64,000 nt of DNA, taken from positions 62,001 through 126,000 of the forward strand of contig JAXHMR010000016.1 in the NCBI GenBank assembly GCA_034521225.1. Direction: 5' to 3'. Each line of letters opens with the position of its first letter. The first letter of the stretch is position 1. The notes below the pieces were generated by a model. The model worked only from the letters and a program-made list of their open reading frames with translations, was not told the DNA's origin and did not search any database. This document shows positions 19,664-29,805 of this stretch, in pieces. Source of the DNA: Woeseia sp034521225 (GTDB lineage Bacteria; Pseudomonadota; Gammaproteobacteria; Steroidobacterales; Woeseiaceae). The position numbers were made by a program, and so were the translations under genes.

Positions 19664-19981
19664 ATGAGAAATGAAACCCTGACCGGAACGCTGATAGACG
19701 ATCGCATCGAACTGACGATAACCGAGATTTGTTATGCCTGCTCCTGCTCAACGGAGTGGGTCATTGAACTGGTCGATGAAGGTGTGCTGGAACCCGTTGC
19801 CGGGGAACGCGATGACTTGCGCTTCGCGGGCACCAGCCTGCGGCGCGCGCGCGCGGCCAGGCGCCTGCAGCAGGACCTGGGATTGAACCTCCCGGGTGTC
19901 GCCCTGGCCCTGCAGATGATGGACGAGATGGAAGCCCTCCGTGTCGAGCTGGAACGATTGGCCGGCCGCCGGCAACCTTGA
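19664..19981 (+). CDS. cbpM: Chaperone modulator CbpM
   Basis: A 105-residue partner of CbpA. It contains LTITEICYACSCSTEWVIEL and VDEGVLEPVAGE, a MerR-like helical fold, followed by LRRARAARRLQQDLGLNLPG and VALALQMMDEMEALRVELER. CbpM binds the J domain of CbpA and blocks its co-chaperone and DNA-binding activities. The cbpA-cbpM order and seven-base gap are the usual operon. The reading frame is intact. Confidence 0.93.
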   Translation: MRNETLTGTLIDDRIELTITEICYACSCSTEWVIELVDEGVLEPVAGERDDLRFAGTSLRRARAARRLQQDLGLNLPGVALALQMMDEMEALRVELERLAGRRQP

Positions 19982-20034
19982 TCTTTTGATTGCCGGACAG
20001 ATGTCAGGGATATCGTGAGCATTAGGAATTACCC

Positions 20035-20493
20035 TTGACCACCCCGATCCACGTTGTCTGCCCGAGTTGCGATGCCGTCAACCGCATCCCGGAGAATCGC
20101 CTTCAGGAATCACCGCAATGCGGCAAGTGCCACAGCCCGCTGATGCCGGCAAGCCCGCCCGAACTGCACGGTGACCGCTTTGTGAAGCACCTGAACCGCA
20201 ATGACTTACCGGTCGTCGTCGACTTCTGGGCAGAATGGTGCGGCCCGTGCAAGGCCATGGCACCCGAGTTCAGCCGGTCGGCCGGGGAATTGCAGTCGGA
20301 AGCGCGCCTCATCAAGCTGAATACGGAACAGGACGCCGCTGCGTCAGCGCGATACTCGATACGCAGTATTCCGACGATGATCCTGTTTCTTGGCGGAAAG
20401 GAAGTTGCGCGTCAATCCGGCGCCATGCGGGCGGCGGACATAACCCGCTGGGTCCGGACGAATAACGGGCCGGGCCGGGGCGCTGCTGCCTGA
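20035..20493 (+). CDS. trxC: Thioredoxin 2 (zinc-containing)
   Basis: A 152-residue thioredoxin with the N-terminal zinc module CPSCDAVNRIP and PQCGKC (two CxxC pairs) typical of TrxC, then VVVDFWAEWCGPCKAMAPEF with the redox WCGPC site, and the cis-proline loop RSIPTMILFLGG. It reduces protein disulfides in the cytoplasm, especially under oxidative stress. The start is TTG 20035, with AGGA eight bases upstream; no ATG is available nearby. It follows cbpAM at 53 bases and may share their transcript. Confidence 0.94.
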   Translation: MTTPIHVVCPSCDAVNRIPENRLQESPQCGKCHSPLMPASPPELHGDRFVKHLNRNDLPVVVDFWAEWCGPCKAMAPEFSRSAGELQSEARLIKLNTEQDAAASARYSIRSIPTMILFLGGKEVARQSGAMRAADITRWVRTNNGPGRGAAA

Positions 20494-20536
20494 TTACTCA
20501 CGATCAGGAAAACGTTTTGACGACAGGCCGCTATAG

Positions 20537-21525
20537 TCATCCCCACAGCCGGCTGTCGAATACTTCGACGACAGCATTGTTGTAGTGCATGCCGAATTCA
20601 CGGTCGTGACGCATCAGGAGCGGCCCGTCGATATCGACGAAGTCGCATAGCTGCGCGACGACGAACGACGGCGCCATGCTGAGCGACGTCCCCAGCATGT
20701 TGCCCACCATCAGGCGACAACCCCGGTCGCGGGCCTGACGGGCAAGCGCCAGCGCCTCGGTCAGGCCGCCGGTCTTGTCGAGCTTGATATTGATCATGTC
20801 GTAGCGCCGGGCGGCAATCTCGAGCTCGCTCGAGTCCTGGCAGGATTCGTCCGCGGCGAGCGGCACCGGCGAATCGAAGCCCGTCGAGCGCCGCGTCGGC
20901 GCCCCGCGGCAGCGGCTGCTCGACCATGTCGATCGCGAGCTCCGCGATACCGGGCAACAGCGCCTGCAGCCGCTCGAAACTCCAGCCCTGGTTGGCGTCC
21001 ACGACGATGCGGGCGTCGGGCCGGGCGCCGCGTATCGCCTGCCAGGCGCTCGTAGCGGCCGGTGGCCGTCCAGCTTGACTTTCAGCAGCGGATACTCGCG
21101 CGCGGCACTGGCCCTGGCCGCCATCTCCTCGGGCGTGTCTTCGAGGCCGATCGTGTACACGGTCGTGACCGGCTGCGGCTCGATGCCGGTCAGTGACCAG
21201 ATCGAGCGGCCACTGCGCTTCGCCTCGAGATCCCACAATGCGCAGTCGACCGCGTTGCGCGCACCGCCGGCCGGGAGCAGCGTGGCCAGTGCAGCCTGTC
21301 GCGATCAATACCGCCCTTCAGCTTATTCGTCGATGTTCCGCGAATCTGCGTGGTCATGCTGTCCGCGGTTTCACCGAGATAGGAAACGCCCTGTGCTTCG
21401 CCGCGGCCGCGCGCGTCGCCGCAGGCCAGCTCGACCACGACGCAGGTGGCGTGATGCCATTCGCTGCCGGTAATCCGGAACGGCTGCCGCAGGGCCCATT
21501 CCTCGACCCGTAACGCGAACTCCAT
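20537..21525 (-). CDS. dgcA: N-acetyl-D-glutamate racemase DgcA, enolase superfamily (frameshifted)
   Basis: About 329 residues from MEFALRVEEWALRQPFRITG, the N-terminal capping domain of dipeptide-epimerase-like enolase-superfamily enzymes. The barrel contains PLLKVKLDG (catalytic KxK type), RIVVDANQGWSFERLQALLP (metal-binding Asp), IDMVEQPLPRG, DMINIKLDKTGGLTEALAL (second lysine) and MVGNMLGTSLSMAPSFVVA. In marine gammaproteobacteria DgcA racemises N-acetyl-D-Glu to N-acetyl-L-Glu after DgcN acts; the assignment here rests on the neighbouring dgcN-type gene. Frame changes lie near 21250, 21050 and 20880. Without the neighbour it would be called an Ala-Glu epimerase. Confidence 0.83.
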
Positions 21526-22584
21526 GGCTGCCCTGCGCTCGGACCACTCCGTAAGCCGCCGGAGAGCGTCTCTGCGATCCGGCTGCATGCCACCGGCCAG
21601 GGGATCGACGCACGGCAGGCCGGTCTCCGCCGCCAGCCTGTCGAGATACGGCTCGCGTTCCGCAGCCGGCAGCGACGACGTGTTCACGCTGACGCCCGCG
21701 CAGCGGATGTCCGGATTGGTCAGCCGTCCCGCGCGCAGGTTGAGATCGATGCAGTCGGCTATCGACGGCAAGGCGCAATGTTCCCACTCGCCGATAACGC
21801 TACGCGCCGCATCGTGACAGACGACGACGGCATCGGGTTGTGAGCCGTGCAGCAGGCCGAGGCTGACCGCGGCATAACCCGGATGGAACAGCGATCCCTG
21901 GCCCTCGATGACGTCCCAGTGATCAGCGTCGTTGTCCGGCGACAGCACCTCGGCGGCCCCGGAAACGAAGTCGGCAACGACCGAGTCGATCGGGATACCC
22001 CTGCCGGCAATCATGATGCCCGTCTGGCCGGTCGCCCGGAACGTCGCCTCTACTCCGGCAGCCAGCAGCGCCTCCGTGCAGGGCGAGCGCGGAATACTTC
22101 TTGCCGACGGCGCAATCCGTGCCCACGGTCAGAACCCGCCGACCGCTGCGTTTCCTGCCGGAGCCCACCGGCAACCCTTGCGGCGGCACGCGGACATCGA
22201 CCAGGCGCGCACCGGATGCGGTGGCCGCGCGCGTTACAAGGCCTGGAAAATCGCTGAGCCTTACGTGCAGGCCACATACGATGTCGAGCCCGCCCTCGGC
22301 TGCCTCCTGGATCACCGCCCACCACGCAGACGGGATGGTCCCGCCGACCGGCGCCACGCCGATGATCAGGCTGCGGACGCCGGCGGCCGCCGCCTCGGCA
22401 ACGGCCATGTCCGGCACGCCGAGATCGACCGCGCAACCCGGGAACCGCAGCTGCCCGGCGACCTTGTCGCGCCGCCACTGCACGATGCCGAAGCCGGTCT
22501 TGGCGTACAGCGGCATCCGCGCACGTCCCCGATCAGGACGAGGTAAGGTGCCGTAAGCTGAACTACGGTTTGCGTGTTTGCCAT
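21526..22584 (-). CDS. dgcN: D-glutamate N-acetyltransferase DgcN (DUF1611 family, frameshifted)
   Basis: Starts MANTQTVVQLTAPYLVLIGD. The N-terminal domain includes CAVDLGVPDMAVAEAAAAGV and IIGVAPVGGTIPSAWW. The P-loop-like domain includes VLTVGTDCAVGKKYSALAL. The C-terminal half has IAGRGIPIDSVVADFVSGAA, DVIEGQGSLFHPGYAAVSLG and SVIGEWEHCALPSIADCI. This is the DUF1611 family. DgcN proteins acetylate D-Glu for re-entry into L-Glu metabolism. Breaks occur near 22520 and 22060. The end reads straight into dgcA without a stop (PDRRDALRRLTEWSERRAA then MEF), so either the stop was lost to an indel or the two proteins are joined. Confidence 0.83.
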
Positions 22585-22847
22585 ACTGTCTCCCGGGAAT
22601 CCTGCCCAGTAATCAAACGCCAACAGTATGGGTTCCGGCCGGCAATCTCAATCGAGTGCACGTGCGCACAATGCGCGCATGCCGACGTCATACCGGGGTT
22701 CGTGCCAAATGTCGAGACCAGGCGGGCTGCAGCTGCCCCACTTCGGCCCGGCCGTCGCCGACGCGATAGTGTCCCGCAACGAATTTTGCCCGCGGCCTCA
22801 ATCCTGACGTAAACTCGCGGGCTCCACATTGCCCGGACCCGAACGCA

Positions 22848-25081
22848 ATGACGACACCCCGGATCATCTACACGGAAACGGACGAGGCGCCGGCGCTTGC
22901 AACGCGTTCCCTGCTGCCCCTGGTAGCGGCTGTCACCGCACCCGCCGGAATCAATATTGAAACGCGCGACATATCCCTGGCCGCTCGAATTCTCGCTGCA
23001 TTTCCCGAAAGGCTCGGCGATAAACAAAAAATGCCGGATGCATTGGCCGAGCTGGGCGATATCGCAAAAACGCCAGAGGCCAATATCATCAAGCTGCCGA
23101 ACATCAGCGCGTCGGTTCCGCAGCTAAACGCCGCCGTTCGTGAATTGCAGTCGCAAGGGTATGACATACCCGGCTTCCCCGAGGAACCGCGAAACGACGA
23201 GGAGCGTACGATTCGGGCACGATACGGCGCCGTCCTTGGCAGCGCGGTCAATCCTGTCTTGCGCGAGGGCAATTCAGACCGGCGCGTGGCATCAGCGGTC
23301 AAGCAATTTGCCAGGAACCATCCGCATTCAATGGGCGAATGGAGCAAATATTCCAGATCACACGTAGCACATATGACTCGCGGAGACTTTTACGCGAGTG
23401 AACGTTCCGTTGTTATCGACCAGCCGGGTGACGTTAAAATCGAATTTGTTGATCCGCAATCAAATGTCACGGTGCTGAAAGACCGTACAACGGTTAACGC
23501 CGGGACATTATAGATGCCGCCGTCATGAGTTGCCGGGAACTGCGAAGTTTTTTCGCACGGGAAATCGATGACGCTAAAGAGACGGGTATTCTGCTGTCGC
23601 TGCACCTGAAGGCGACGATGATGAAGGTCTCTGATCCAATCATGTTCGGCCACGCCGTAACCGCTTACTACGAGCCGGTCTTCAGCAAGCACGCCTCGCT
23701 GTTCTATGAACTCGGGATCGAGGCCGACTACGGTATCGCCGATGTTTATGACAGCATCAGCGAGCTGCCGGACGATAAACGCGCTGAAATCGAGGCAGAC
23801 ATTGCGGCCGTGTACGATCAGCGACCTCCCCTTGCAATGGTCGACTCCGACAAGGGCATCACCAACCTGCACGTACCCAGCAATGTCATCATTGATGCCT
23901 CGTTGCCTGCCGCGATCCGCTCGTCCGGACAAATGTGGGGACCCGACGGTGAGCTGCACGATACGAAATTTATTATTCCCGACCGCAGCTACGCCGACAT
24001 CTACCAGGCCGTCATCGATGACTGCAAGGTAAATGGCGCATTCGACCCGGCGACGATGGGCAACGTGGCCAATGTCGGCCTGATGGCACGGAAGGCAGAG
24101 GAATACGGGTCACATGACAAGACCTTCGAGCTGCGCGATGCGGGCATGGTGCGGGTCGTCGATGCCTCGGGCGATGTGCTGCTACAGCACGCGGTCGAGC
24201 CCGGCGATATCTGGCGCCTCTGTACGACCGGTGCCGAGCCGGTCGAGGACTGGGTGCGGCTCGCCGTCAGCCGGGCACGCGCAACCGGCAGTCCGGCGAT
24301 TTTCTGGCTGGACGACAAACGCGCCCACCACCTGCACCTGATCGAAAAGGTCAACGCCTGCCTGAACGACCTGGACACGTCGGGTCTCGATATACGAACG
24401 CTTCCGCCCGTCGACGCGATGCGTTACACGCTGGAACGCGTGCGCGCGGGCAAGGATACGATCTCAGTAACAGGCAACGTACTGCGGGACTACCTGACCG
24501 ACCTGTTCCCCATCCTGGAACTCGGCACCAGCGCAAAAATGTTGTCTATCGTCCCACTGCTGGCCGGCGGCGGTCTGTATGAAACCGGTGCCGGCGGATC
24601 AGCACCCAAACATGTGCAACAGTTTCTTGAAGAGGGACATTTACGCTGGGATTCACTCGGCGAGTTCCTCGCGCTTGCCGTATCGCTGCAGGACCTGGCC
24701 GACAAGACCAGCAATGATAAGGCCAAACAGATCGCACAGGCCCTCGACCACGCCAACGCCGAATTCCTCGAGAACGACAAATCACCGTCGCGCAAGGTCG
24801 GTGAACTGGATACCCGAGGCAGCCATTTCTACCTCGTACTTCACCGGGCGCAGGCGCTCGCCGAACAGGACAATGATGAGGGACCTGCGGAAACTGATTT
24901 AACGGGCTCGCCAGAGAGCTTGCGCGAAAACGAGTCTGCGATTATCAGCGAACTGAATGCGGCGCAGGGCAAGGCTGTCGATATCGGCGGCTATTATCAT
25001 CCCGACACCGGGCTTGCGGACGCTGCCATGCGGCCGAGCGACACATTGAACCGCATCATCTCGACCTTTAATCAAGTCTAA
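22848..25081 (+). CDS. icd: Isocitrate dehydrogenase, NADP-dependent, monomeric type (one frameshift)
   Basis: The span encodes about 744 residues, the size of the monomeric IDH class, which is unrelated in layout to homodimeric Icd. Recognisable parts are IIYTETDEAPALATRSLLPL at the N-terminus, NIIKLPNISASVPQLNAAVR, GSAVNPVLREGNSDRR, HPHSMGEWSKYSRSHVAHM, LHLKATMMKVSDPIMFGHAV, and MLSIVPLLAGGGLYETGAGG near residue 565. It decarboxylates isocitrate to 2-oxoglutarate with NADP in the TCA cycle. The frame stops at 23511-23513 within AGTL; one base restores DAAVMSCRELRSFF. The gene stands alone, divergent from dgcN. Confidence 0.95.
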
Positions 25082-25139
25082 AGCCAGGAATCTGCGCAGC
25101 AGAAATCGAACGGGCGGGGCCTGTCCCCACTTCGGCCAC

Positions 25140-25320
25140 GGATTATTCATGAACGGCACGATGGTCGGGGCGGAGGTGCGCCCGGGGAGGGCTTTTCAGG
25201 TGCTGTGCTGGATAGGGACGTCCGCACATAGCGTACAGGGACGTCATTCACAGCGTCCCTGAAAAGCCCTCCCCGGGTGCGCCTTCGCCTACCACCGTAC
25301 CAACCGTTCATGAATAATTC
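25140..25320. repeat. Nested palindromic repeat, copy A
   Basis: A 181-bp element bounded by GGATTATTCATGAACGG (25140-25156) and its near-complement CCGTTCATGAATAATTC (25304-25320). Inside, CCCGGGGAGGGCTTTTCAGG (25181-25200) and its exact complement (25258-25277) form a perfect 20-bp second pair. The core repeats GGGACGT twice and ends AGCGTCCCTG. The whole unit could fold into one long hairpin. It sits between the convergent ends of icd and the ABC permease gene. Copies B (44480) and C (50252) share both arm pairs. It encodes no protein. Confidence 0.88.
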
Positions 25321-25332
25321 GGGCTACCGTCG

Positions 25333-26096
25333 TCAGTTGCGTAGTCTGTAACCGGTCTTGAAGATACGGGCAATAGTGATGAGACAGCCGACGAGAAACA
25401 GCAACGTCATACCGAGACTCAACGCGACGCTGACGTCGGCATTTTCGTAAAAGCTCCAGCGAAAACCACTGATCAGGTATACGACTGGATTAAAAAGCGT
25501 CACGTTTTGCCAGAACTCCGGCAGCATGCTGATCGAATAGAAGGTGCCGCCAAGAAACGTCAGCGGCGTAATGTATAAGCATCGGCACGACCTGCAGCTT
25601 TTCGAACCCGTCCGCCCAGATCCCGAGGATGAACCCGAACAGGCTGAATGACAGCGCCGTCAGTACCAGGAACATCAGCATCCACACCGGGTGTGCAATC
25701 TCGACAGGCGACGAACAGGTTGGCTGTCGCGAGGATAATGACTCCGAGGATGATCGACTTGGTCGCCGCCGCCCCAACGTAACCCATTAAAATTTCGACC
25801 CAGGATACCGGCGCGGACAGGACTTCGTAGATCGTGCCTGCAAAGCGAGGAAAATAGATTCCGAACGAGGCATTCGACACACTCTCGGTCAGGAGCATCA
25901 GCATGATCAGGCCCGGCACAATAAATGAGCCGTAGCTGACGCCGTCGATCTCGGTAATCCGCGAGCCGATCGCGGCACCGAATACGATGAAGTACAGCGA
26001 TGTCGAAATGACCGGCGAAACGATGCTCTGGAACAGCGTGCGCCCGGTGCGCGCCATTTCAAAGCGGTAAATCGCCCTGACCGCGTAAAAATTCAT
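25333..26096 (-). CDS. ABC-2 type transporter permease (frameshifted)
   Basis: About 254 residues with six hydrophobic segments: FQSIVSPVISTSLYFIVFGA, SFIVPGLIMLMLLTESVSNA, KSIILGVIILATANLF, LMFLVLTALSFSLFGFIL, then NPVVYLISGFRW and VALSLGMTLLFLVGCLITI. This is the ABC-2 exporter class paired with a single ATPase subunit, as in YadG/YadH. Frame changes fall near 25700 and 25570; length and helix order are normal. Its start overlaps the stop of the ATPase gene by four bases. The exported molecule is unknown. Confidence 0.88.
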
Positions 26097-27019
26097 GCCT
26101 TTCTTTTCACCAGGTTGACAAAAATATCTTCGAGCGAGCTTTGTGACGTCGTCAGGTCGTTGAACTTGATGTCCGCATCGCCCAATGCGGCCAGTAAAGC
26201 CGTAATTCCCGTGCGCCTCGCCTGCGTATCGTAGGTATAAATGAGCTCGGCGCCGCCGGCGCCAAGTTCCAGCTCGAAGCCTTCGAGCTCATCCGGCACT
26301 GCGTCCAGCCGCTCCTGCAACTGCAGGACGAGCTGCCGCTTGCCGAGTTCGCGCATGAGCCTGGTCTTTTCCTGCACCAGTATCAGTTCACCTTGATTGA
26401 TGACGCCGACACGGTCCGCCATCTGCTCCGCCTCTTCGATGTAGTGTGTCGTCAGGATAATCGTCACACCGGACGTGCGAAGTTCACGCACGATTTGCCA
26501 CATGTCCTGTCGCAATTCAACATCGACGCCTGCCGTCGGTTCATCGAGGAACAGGATTTCCGGTTCGTGTGCCAGCGCTTTGGCTATCAGCACGCGCCGC
26601 TTCATGCCGCCCGACAGCGTCAGGATCTTGCTATCCCGCTTGTCCCACAACGACAGCGAACGCAGGACCTTTTCAATATGGGCGGGATTGTGCGGCTTGC
26701 CAAACAGGCCGCGGCTGAAATGGACCGTCGCACGCACCGTCTCGAACGTGTCGGTCGCCAGTTCCTGCGGTACAAGGCCGATTTTCGAGCGCGTCGACCG
26801 GAATTCCCGCACGATATCGTGGCCGTCAACCAGCACAGTGCCGTCCCCGGGATTGACGATGCCGCAAATGATGTTGATCAGCGTGGTTTTGCCGGCGCCG
26901 TTTGGACCGAGCAGCGCGAAAATTTCACCCTGCTCAATCTCGAGATTGATGTCCTTCAGCGCCTGAAAGCCGTCATCGTAGGTTTTTGACAGGTGACGGA
27001 TCGAAATGGCGGTTTGCAT
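26093..27019 (-). CDS. ABC transporter ATP-binding protein (YadG-like)
   Basis: A 308-residue ATPase starting MQTAISIRHLSKTYDDGFQA. Walker A is GPNGAGKTT (residues 38-46), the Q-loop lies in IGLVPQEL, the signature is LSGGMKRR (135-142), Walker B is EILFLDEPTAGVD (154-166), and the switch histidine is in TTHYIEEAEQMADR. The last 90 residues form the regulatory tail seen in ABC-2 exporters. It energises the permease encoded next to it, with which it overlaps by four bases. The reading frame is intact. Confidence 0.93.
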   Translation of the reverse strand: MQTAISIRHLSKTYDDGFQALKDINLEIEQGEIFALLGPNGAGKTTLINIICGIVNPGDGTVLVDGHDIVREFRSTRSKIGLVPQELATDTFETVRATVHFSRGLFGKPHNPAHIEKVLRSLSLWDKRDSKILTLSGGMKRRVLIAKALAHEPEILFLDEPTAGVDVELRQDMWQIVRELRTSGVTIILTTHYIEEAEQMADRVGVINQGELILVQEKTRLMRELGKRQLVLQLQERLDAVPDELEGFELELGAGGAELIYTYDTQARRTGITALLAALGDADIKFNDLTTSQSSLEDIFVNLVKRKA

Positions 27020-27053
27020 GCGGCGGATATTACTTCAAACGTCAGCGAACATG

Positions 27054-28136
27054 TCACCGGTTCACTTCAGGCAGTAACAGCGTTCGGGCGCAGTAACCGG
27101 CGCCCAGCAATCCCGGTTCGGGGTGCATGATAACGCGCGTCGGTATCTTTTCCATCAGCGACCGATGCCGGCCCTTGTGCTCAAATCCGGTCCGGAAACG
27201 GCTGTTCGCCAGCAACGCCGGATCGCGCTTGACGATGCCACCGGCGATATAGATACCGTCTTCCGCACCAAGCATCAAAGCCAGGTTGCCGGCTGCCTGA
27301 CCGAGAACTTCGAAAAACAGCTGCAGGGCCTCGCTGGCCCGTTCATTGGTGTTCGCCGCACCGCTTGAAAAAATATCAGCCGCGGCGAGGTTTGTTATTG
27401 GCTCACCGTGCAGCCCGCACAATGCCGCGTAGATGTTCTCGAGGCCGGGGCCTGACAGCAAGCGCTCGTCGGAAACACGGTCAAACCGCTCCCGTAGCCG
27501 GGACAGCACTTTCATCTGTAATTCCGTCTCCGGTGCAAAGCCGAGGTGCCCTGCTTCACCAACAATGGGCACCATGCTGCCGGCCCGGCAGACGAGTCCG
27601 GCCGCGCCGAGCCCGGTACCCGGGCCCAGAACGCCCACTGTAAAGTCCCGACCGGCCAGCGGCGGGCCCGGCAACAGGCCGATATCGAGGCAATCGTCCG
27701 CCTGGAGTAACGGCAATGCATACGCGATCGCTGCAAAATCATTGAGCAGCCGGACGCGGTCTATGCCAAAGGCTTTAGCGAGATCCCGGGTATCGAGCCC
27801 CCAGTGATTGTTCGTAAACCGGACACGGCCGTCGACGACCGGTCCCGCGGCCGCCAGGCAGATAGCATCCGGTGCCGGAGCGCCGAGCATTTCAAGGTAG
27901 CGGTTGACCGCCTCCTCGGCGGTCTGGAAGTCATCGCAGCGGAACGTCTGTTCCTGTGCGTAACCCGGCTGGAGGGGATCCGCCAGCGCAAAGCGGGCAT
28001 TGGTGCCGCCGATATCGCCAATCAGCAGGCATGGTGTTGTCGTCGTCTGGTTGCGCACGCAGGTCTTGCACCCGGGTCGGTTGTTACTGGTCGGTCGTCT
28101 TGCACCGATTGGCGCCGGGCATGCCGGCTCACGCAT
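27054..28136 (-). CDS. glk: Glucokinase
   Basis: Up to 360 residues of the bacterial glucokinase family: LIGDIGGTNARFALADP (phosphate-binding loop, near residue 38), ICLAAAGPVVDGRVRFTNN, RVRLLNDFAAIAYALPLL (catalytic Asp), VGVLGPGTGLGAAGLVCRAG, VGEAGHLGFAPETELQ and GAEDGIYIAGGIVKR. It phosphorylates glucose at C6 with ATP in the cytoplasm. ATG 28136 has AGGA nine bases upstream and is kept. A GTG at 28058 would give the more common 334-residue size. It diverges from malQ with 48 bases between starts, and supplies the kinase for glucose freed by MalQ and GlgX. Confidence 0.93.
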   Translation of the reverse strand: MREPACPAPIGARRPTSNNRPGCKTCVRNQTTTTPCLLIGDIGGTNARFALADPLQPGYAQEQTFRCDDFQTAEEAVNRYLEMLGAPAPDAICLAAAGPVVDGRVRFTNNHWGLDTRDLAKAFGIDRVRLLNDFAAIAYALPLLQADDCLDIGLLPGPPLAGRDFTVGVLGPGTGLGAAGLVCRAGSMVPIVGEAGHLGFAPETELQMKVLSRLRERFDRVSDERLLSGPGLENIYAALCGLHGEPITNLAAADIFSSGAANTNERASEALQLFFEVLGQAAGNLALMLGAEDGIYIAGGIVKRDPALLANSRFRTGFEHKGRHRSLMEKIPTRVIMHPEPGLLGAGYCARTLLLPEVNR

Positions 28137-28184
28137 AATACACGTCCTGCCTCATCGACTCTCCAGCCTGATTTCGCACAGACC

Positions 28185-29723
28185 ATGCCGCACAACGAGT
28201 CCACGCTTTTGCAGACGCGGCAGGCCGGTGTCTGCCTGCACCTGACGTCGCTGCCCGGCGATCACGGCATCGGCGACCTGGGGCCGGCCGCGATTCGATT
28301 TGTCAATGCGCTGGCGGCGGCCGGCCTAAAGGTCTGGCAGTTCCTGCCGACGGGACCGTGCGGGTATGGCAATTCGCCCTACCAGTCGCTGTCGGCGTTC
28401 GCCGGCAATGAGTTACTCGTGGATTTGGTAGAACTGCAGCGATGGGGCCTGCTGCGGGCGCGCGACATCGACGCGCTGTGCTCCTTGCCAGCGGGCGTCG
28501 TCGACTATGACGCGGTCGTGCCGGTAAAGCACGCTCTGCTCGCGCGTGCCAGCAAGCGCTTCGATGCACGCTGCCCGCCGGTGCTGCGTGCCCGGTTTCG
28601 CGCGTTCGCACAGGCAAACGACAAGCTCTGGCTGCATGACTACGCACTGTTCCGGGTGCTGAAGTCGAAACACGCCGAACGGGCATGGCTGGATTGGGAG
28701 CCTGCGTTTGTTCGTCGCGAGGCTGCGTCTCTGCGGCGATTTGAATCCCGCTATGCCAGCGAGATCCGCGCGGTCAAGATACGGCAGTTCTTTTTTGACT
28801 GTCAGTGGCGCGCTTTGTACGAGCGTGCGGCCGCCAAAGGTGTTCGGCTGTTCGGTGACATGCCAATTTACGTCGCCCTGGACAGCGCCGATGCCTGGTC
28901 CAACCGCGAACTGTTGCGTATTGACGCCAACGGTCGGCCGGACTGTGTCGCCGGCGTGCCGCCCGATTATTTCAGCAATGATGGCCAGTTGTGGGGCAAC
29001 CCGCTGTACGACTGGGCGGCGCATGCCGCCAGCGGGTATCGCTGGTGGACTGAACGGCTGCGGCATGCGATGGCCAGGATGGACATCGTTCGCATCGATC
29101 ATTTTCGGGGCTTCGAATCGTACTGGTCCGTACCGGCTGATGAGACGACGGCAAGGAACGGCCGCTGGGAATCGGGGCCGGGCAAGCCGCTTTTTGATGC
29201 GATGCGGGCGGCGATGGGCCCGTTACTCATCGTTGCCGAGGATCTCGGCATCATCACGCCGGCAGTGGACGCATTGCGCGACGAGCTGGGCTTTCCGGGC
29301 ATGAAGGTGCTGCAGTTTTGCCTCGCCGAGGATGACTTTTCCATCGATGATATTCCCGCCGATTGCGTCTGTTATACGGGCACGCATGATAACGATACTA
29401 CCGTCGGCTGGTTCCTGGGCAGCCCGGATGACCTGCGCAGTGCCGGTGAGATACAGAGGACACAGGCGCGTGTACTCGACATGACGGGCGGCAGCACCGA
29501 AACGGTGCACGAGGATCTGATCCGCTACGCATTCGGCAGCGGAGCCCGGCTGGCAATAGCGCCAATGCAGGACTTTCTTGGCCTCGGTTCCGATGCACGG
29601 CTCAATACGCCGGGAACGACAGTGAACAACTGGCGCTGGCGCCTCGGCAGGGATGCGTTTACGCCGGCACTCCGTCACCGCATCCGGACGATGATCGCGG
29701 ATTCCGGTCGCGACGGCGCGTGA
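28185..29723 (+). CDS. malQ: 4-alpha-glucanotransferase (amylomaltase)
   Basis: A 512-residue GH77 enzyme starting MPHNESTLLQTRQAG. Visible hallmarks are VWQFLPTGPCGYGNSPYQSL, LFGDMPIYVALDSADAW, DIVRIDHFRGFESYWSVP with the catalytic Asp, LIVAEDLGIITPAVDAL with the acid/base Glu, and CYTGTHDNDTTVGWFLG. It moves maltodextrin segments between chains and releases glucose. It opens the run of glycogen genes and is intact. The region between malQ and glk is very short, so the promoters of both must overlap. Confidence 0.95.
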   Translation: MPHNESTLLQTRQAGVCLHLTSLPGDHGIGDLGPAAIRFVNALAAAGLKVWQFLPTGPCGYGNSPYQSLSAFAGNELLVDLVELQRWGLLRARDIDALCSLPAGVVDYDAVVPVKHALLARASKRFDARCPPVLRARFRAFAQANDKLWLHDYALFRVLKSKHAERAWLDWEPAFVRREAASLRRFESRYASEIRAVKIRQFFFDCQWRALYERAAAKGVRLFGDMPIYVALDSADAWSNRELLRIDANGRPDCVAGVPPDYFSNDGQLWGNPLYDWAAHAASGYRWWTERLRHAMARMDIVRIDHFRGFESYWSVPADETTARNGRWESGPGKPLFDAMRAAMGPLLIVAEDLGIITPAVDALRDELGFPGMKVLQFCLAEDDFSIDDIPADCVCYTGTHDNDTTVGWFLGSPDDLRSAGEIQRTQARVLDMTGGSTETVHEDLIRYAFGSGARLAIAPMQDFLGLGSDARLNTPGTTVNNWRWRLGRDAFTPALRHRIRTMIADSGRDGA

Positions 29724-29805
29724 TGGCCCGCTAGTCACCGTTTCGGTCAATTGCAGAGCGACCTGCGCTACACTCGAACCATAGCAGCAGCGGGGACCGT
29801 CGAAC

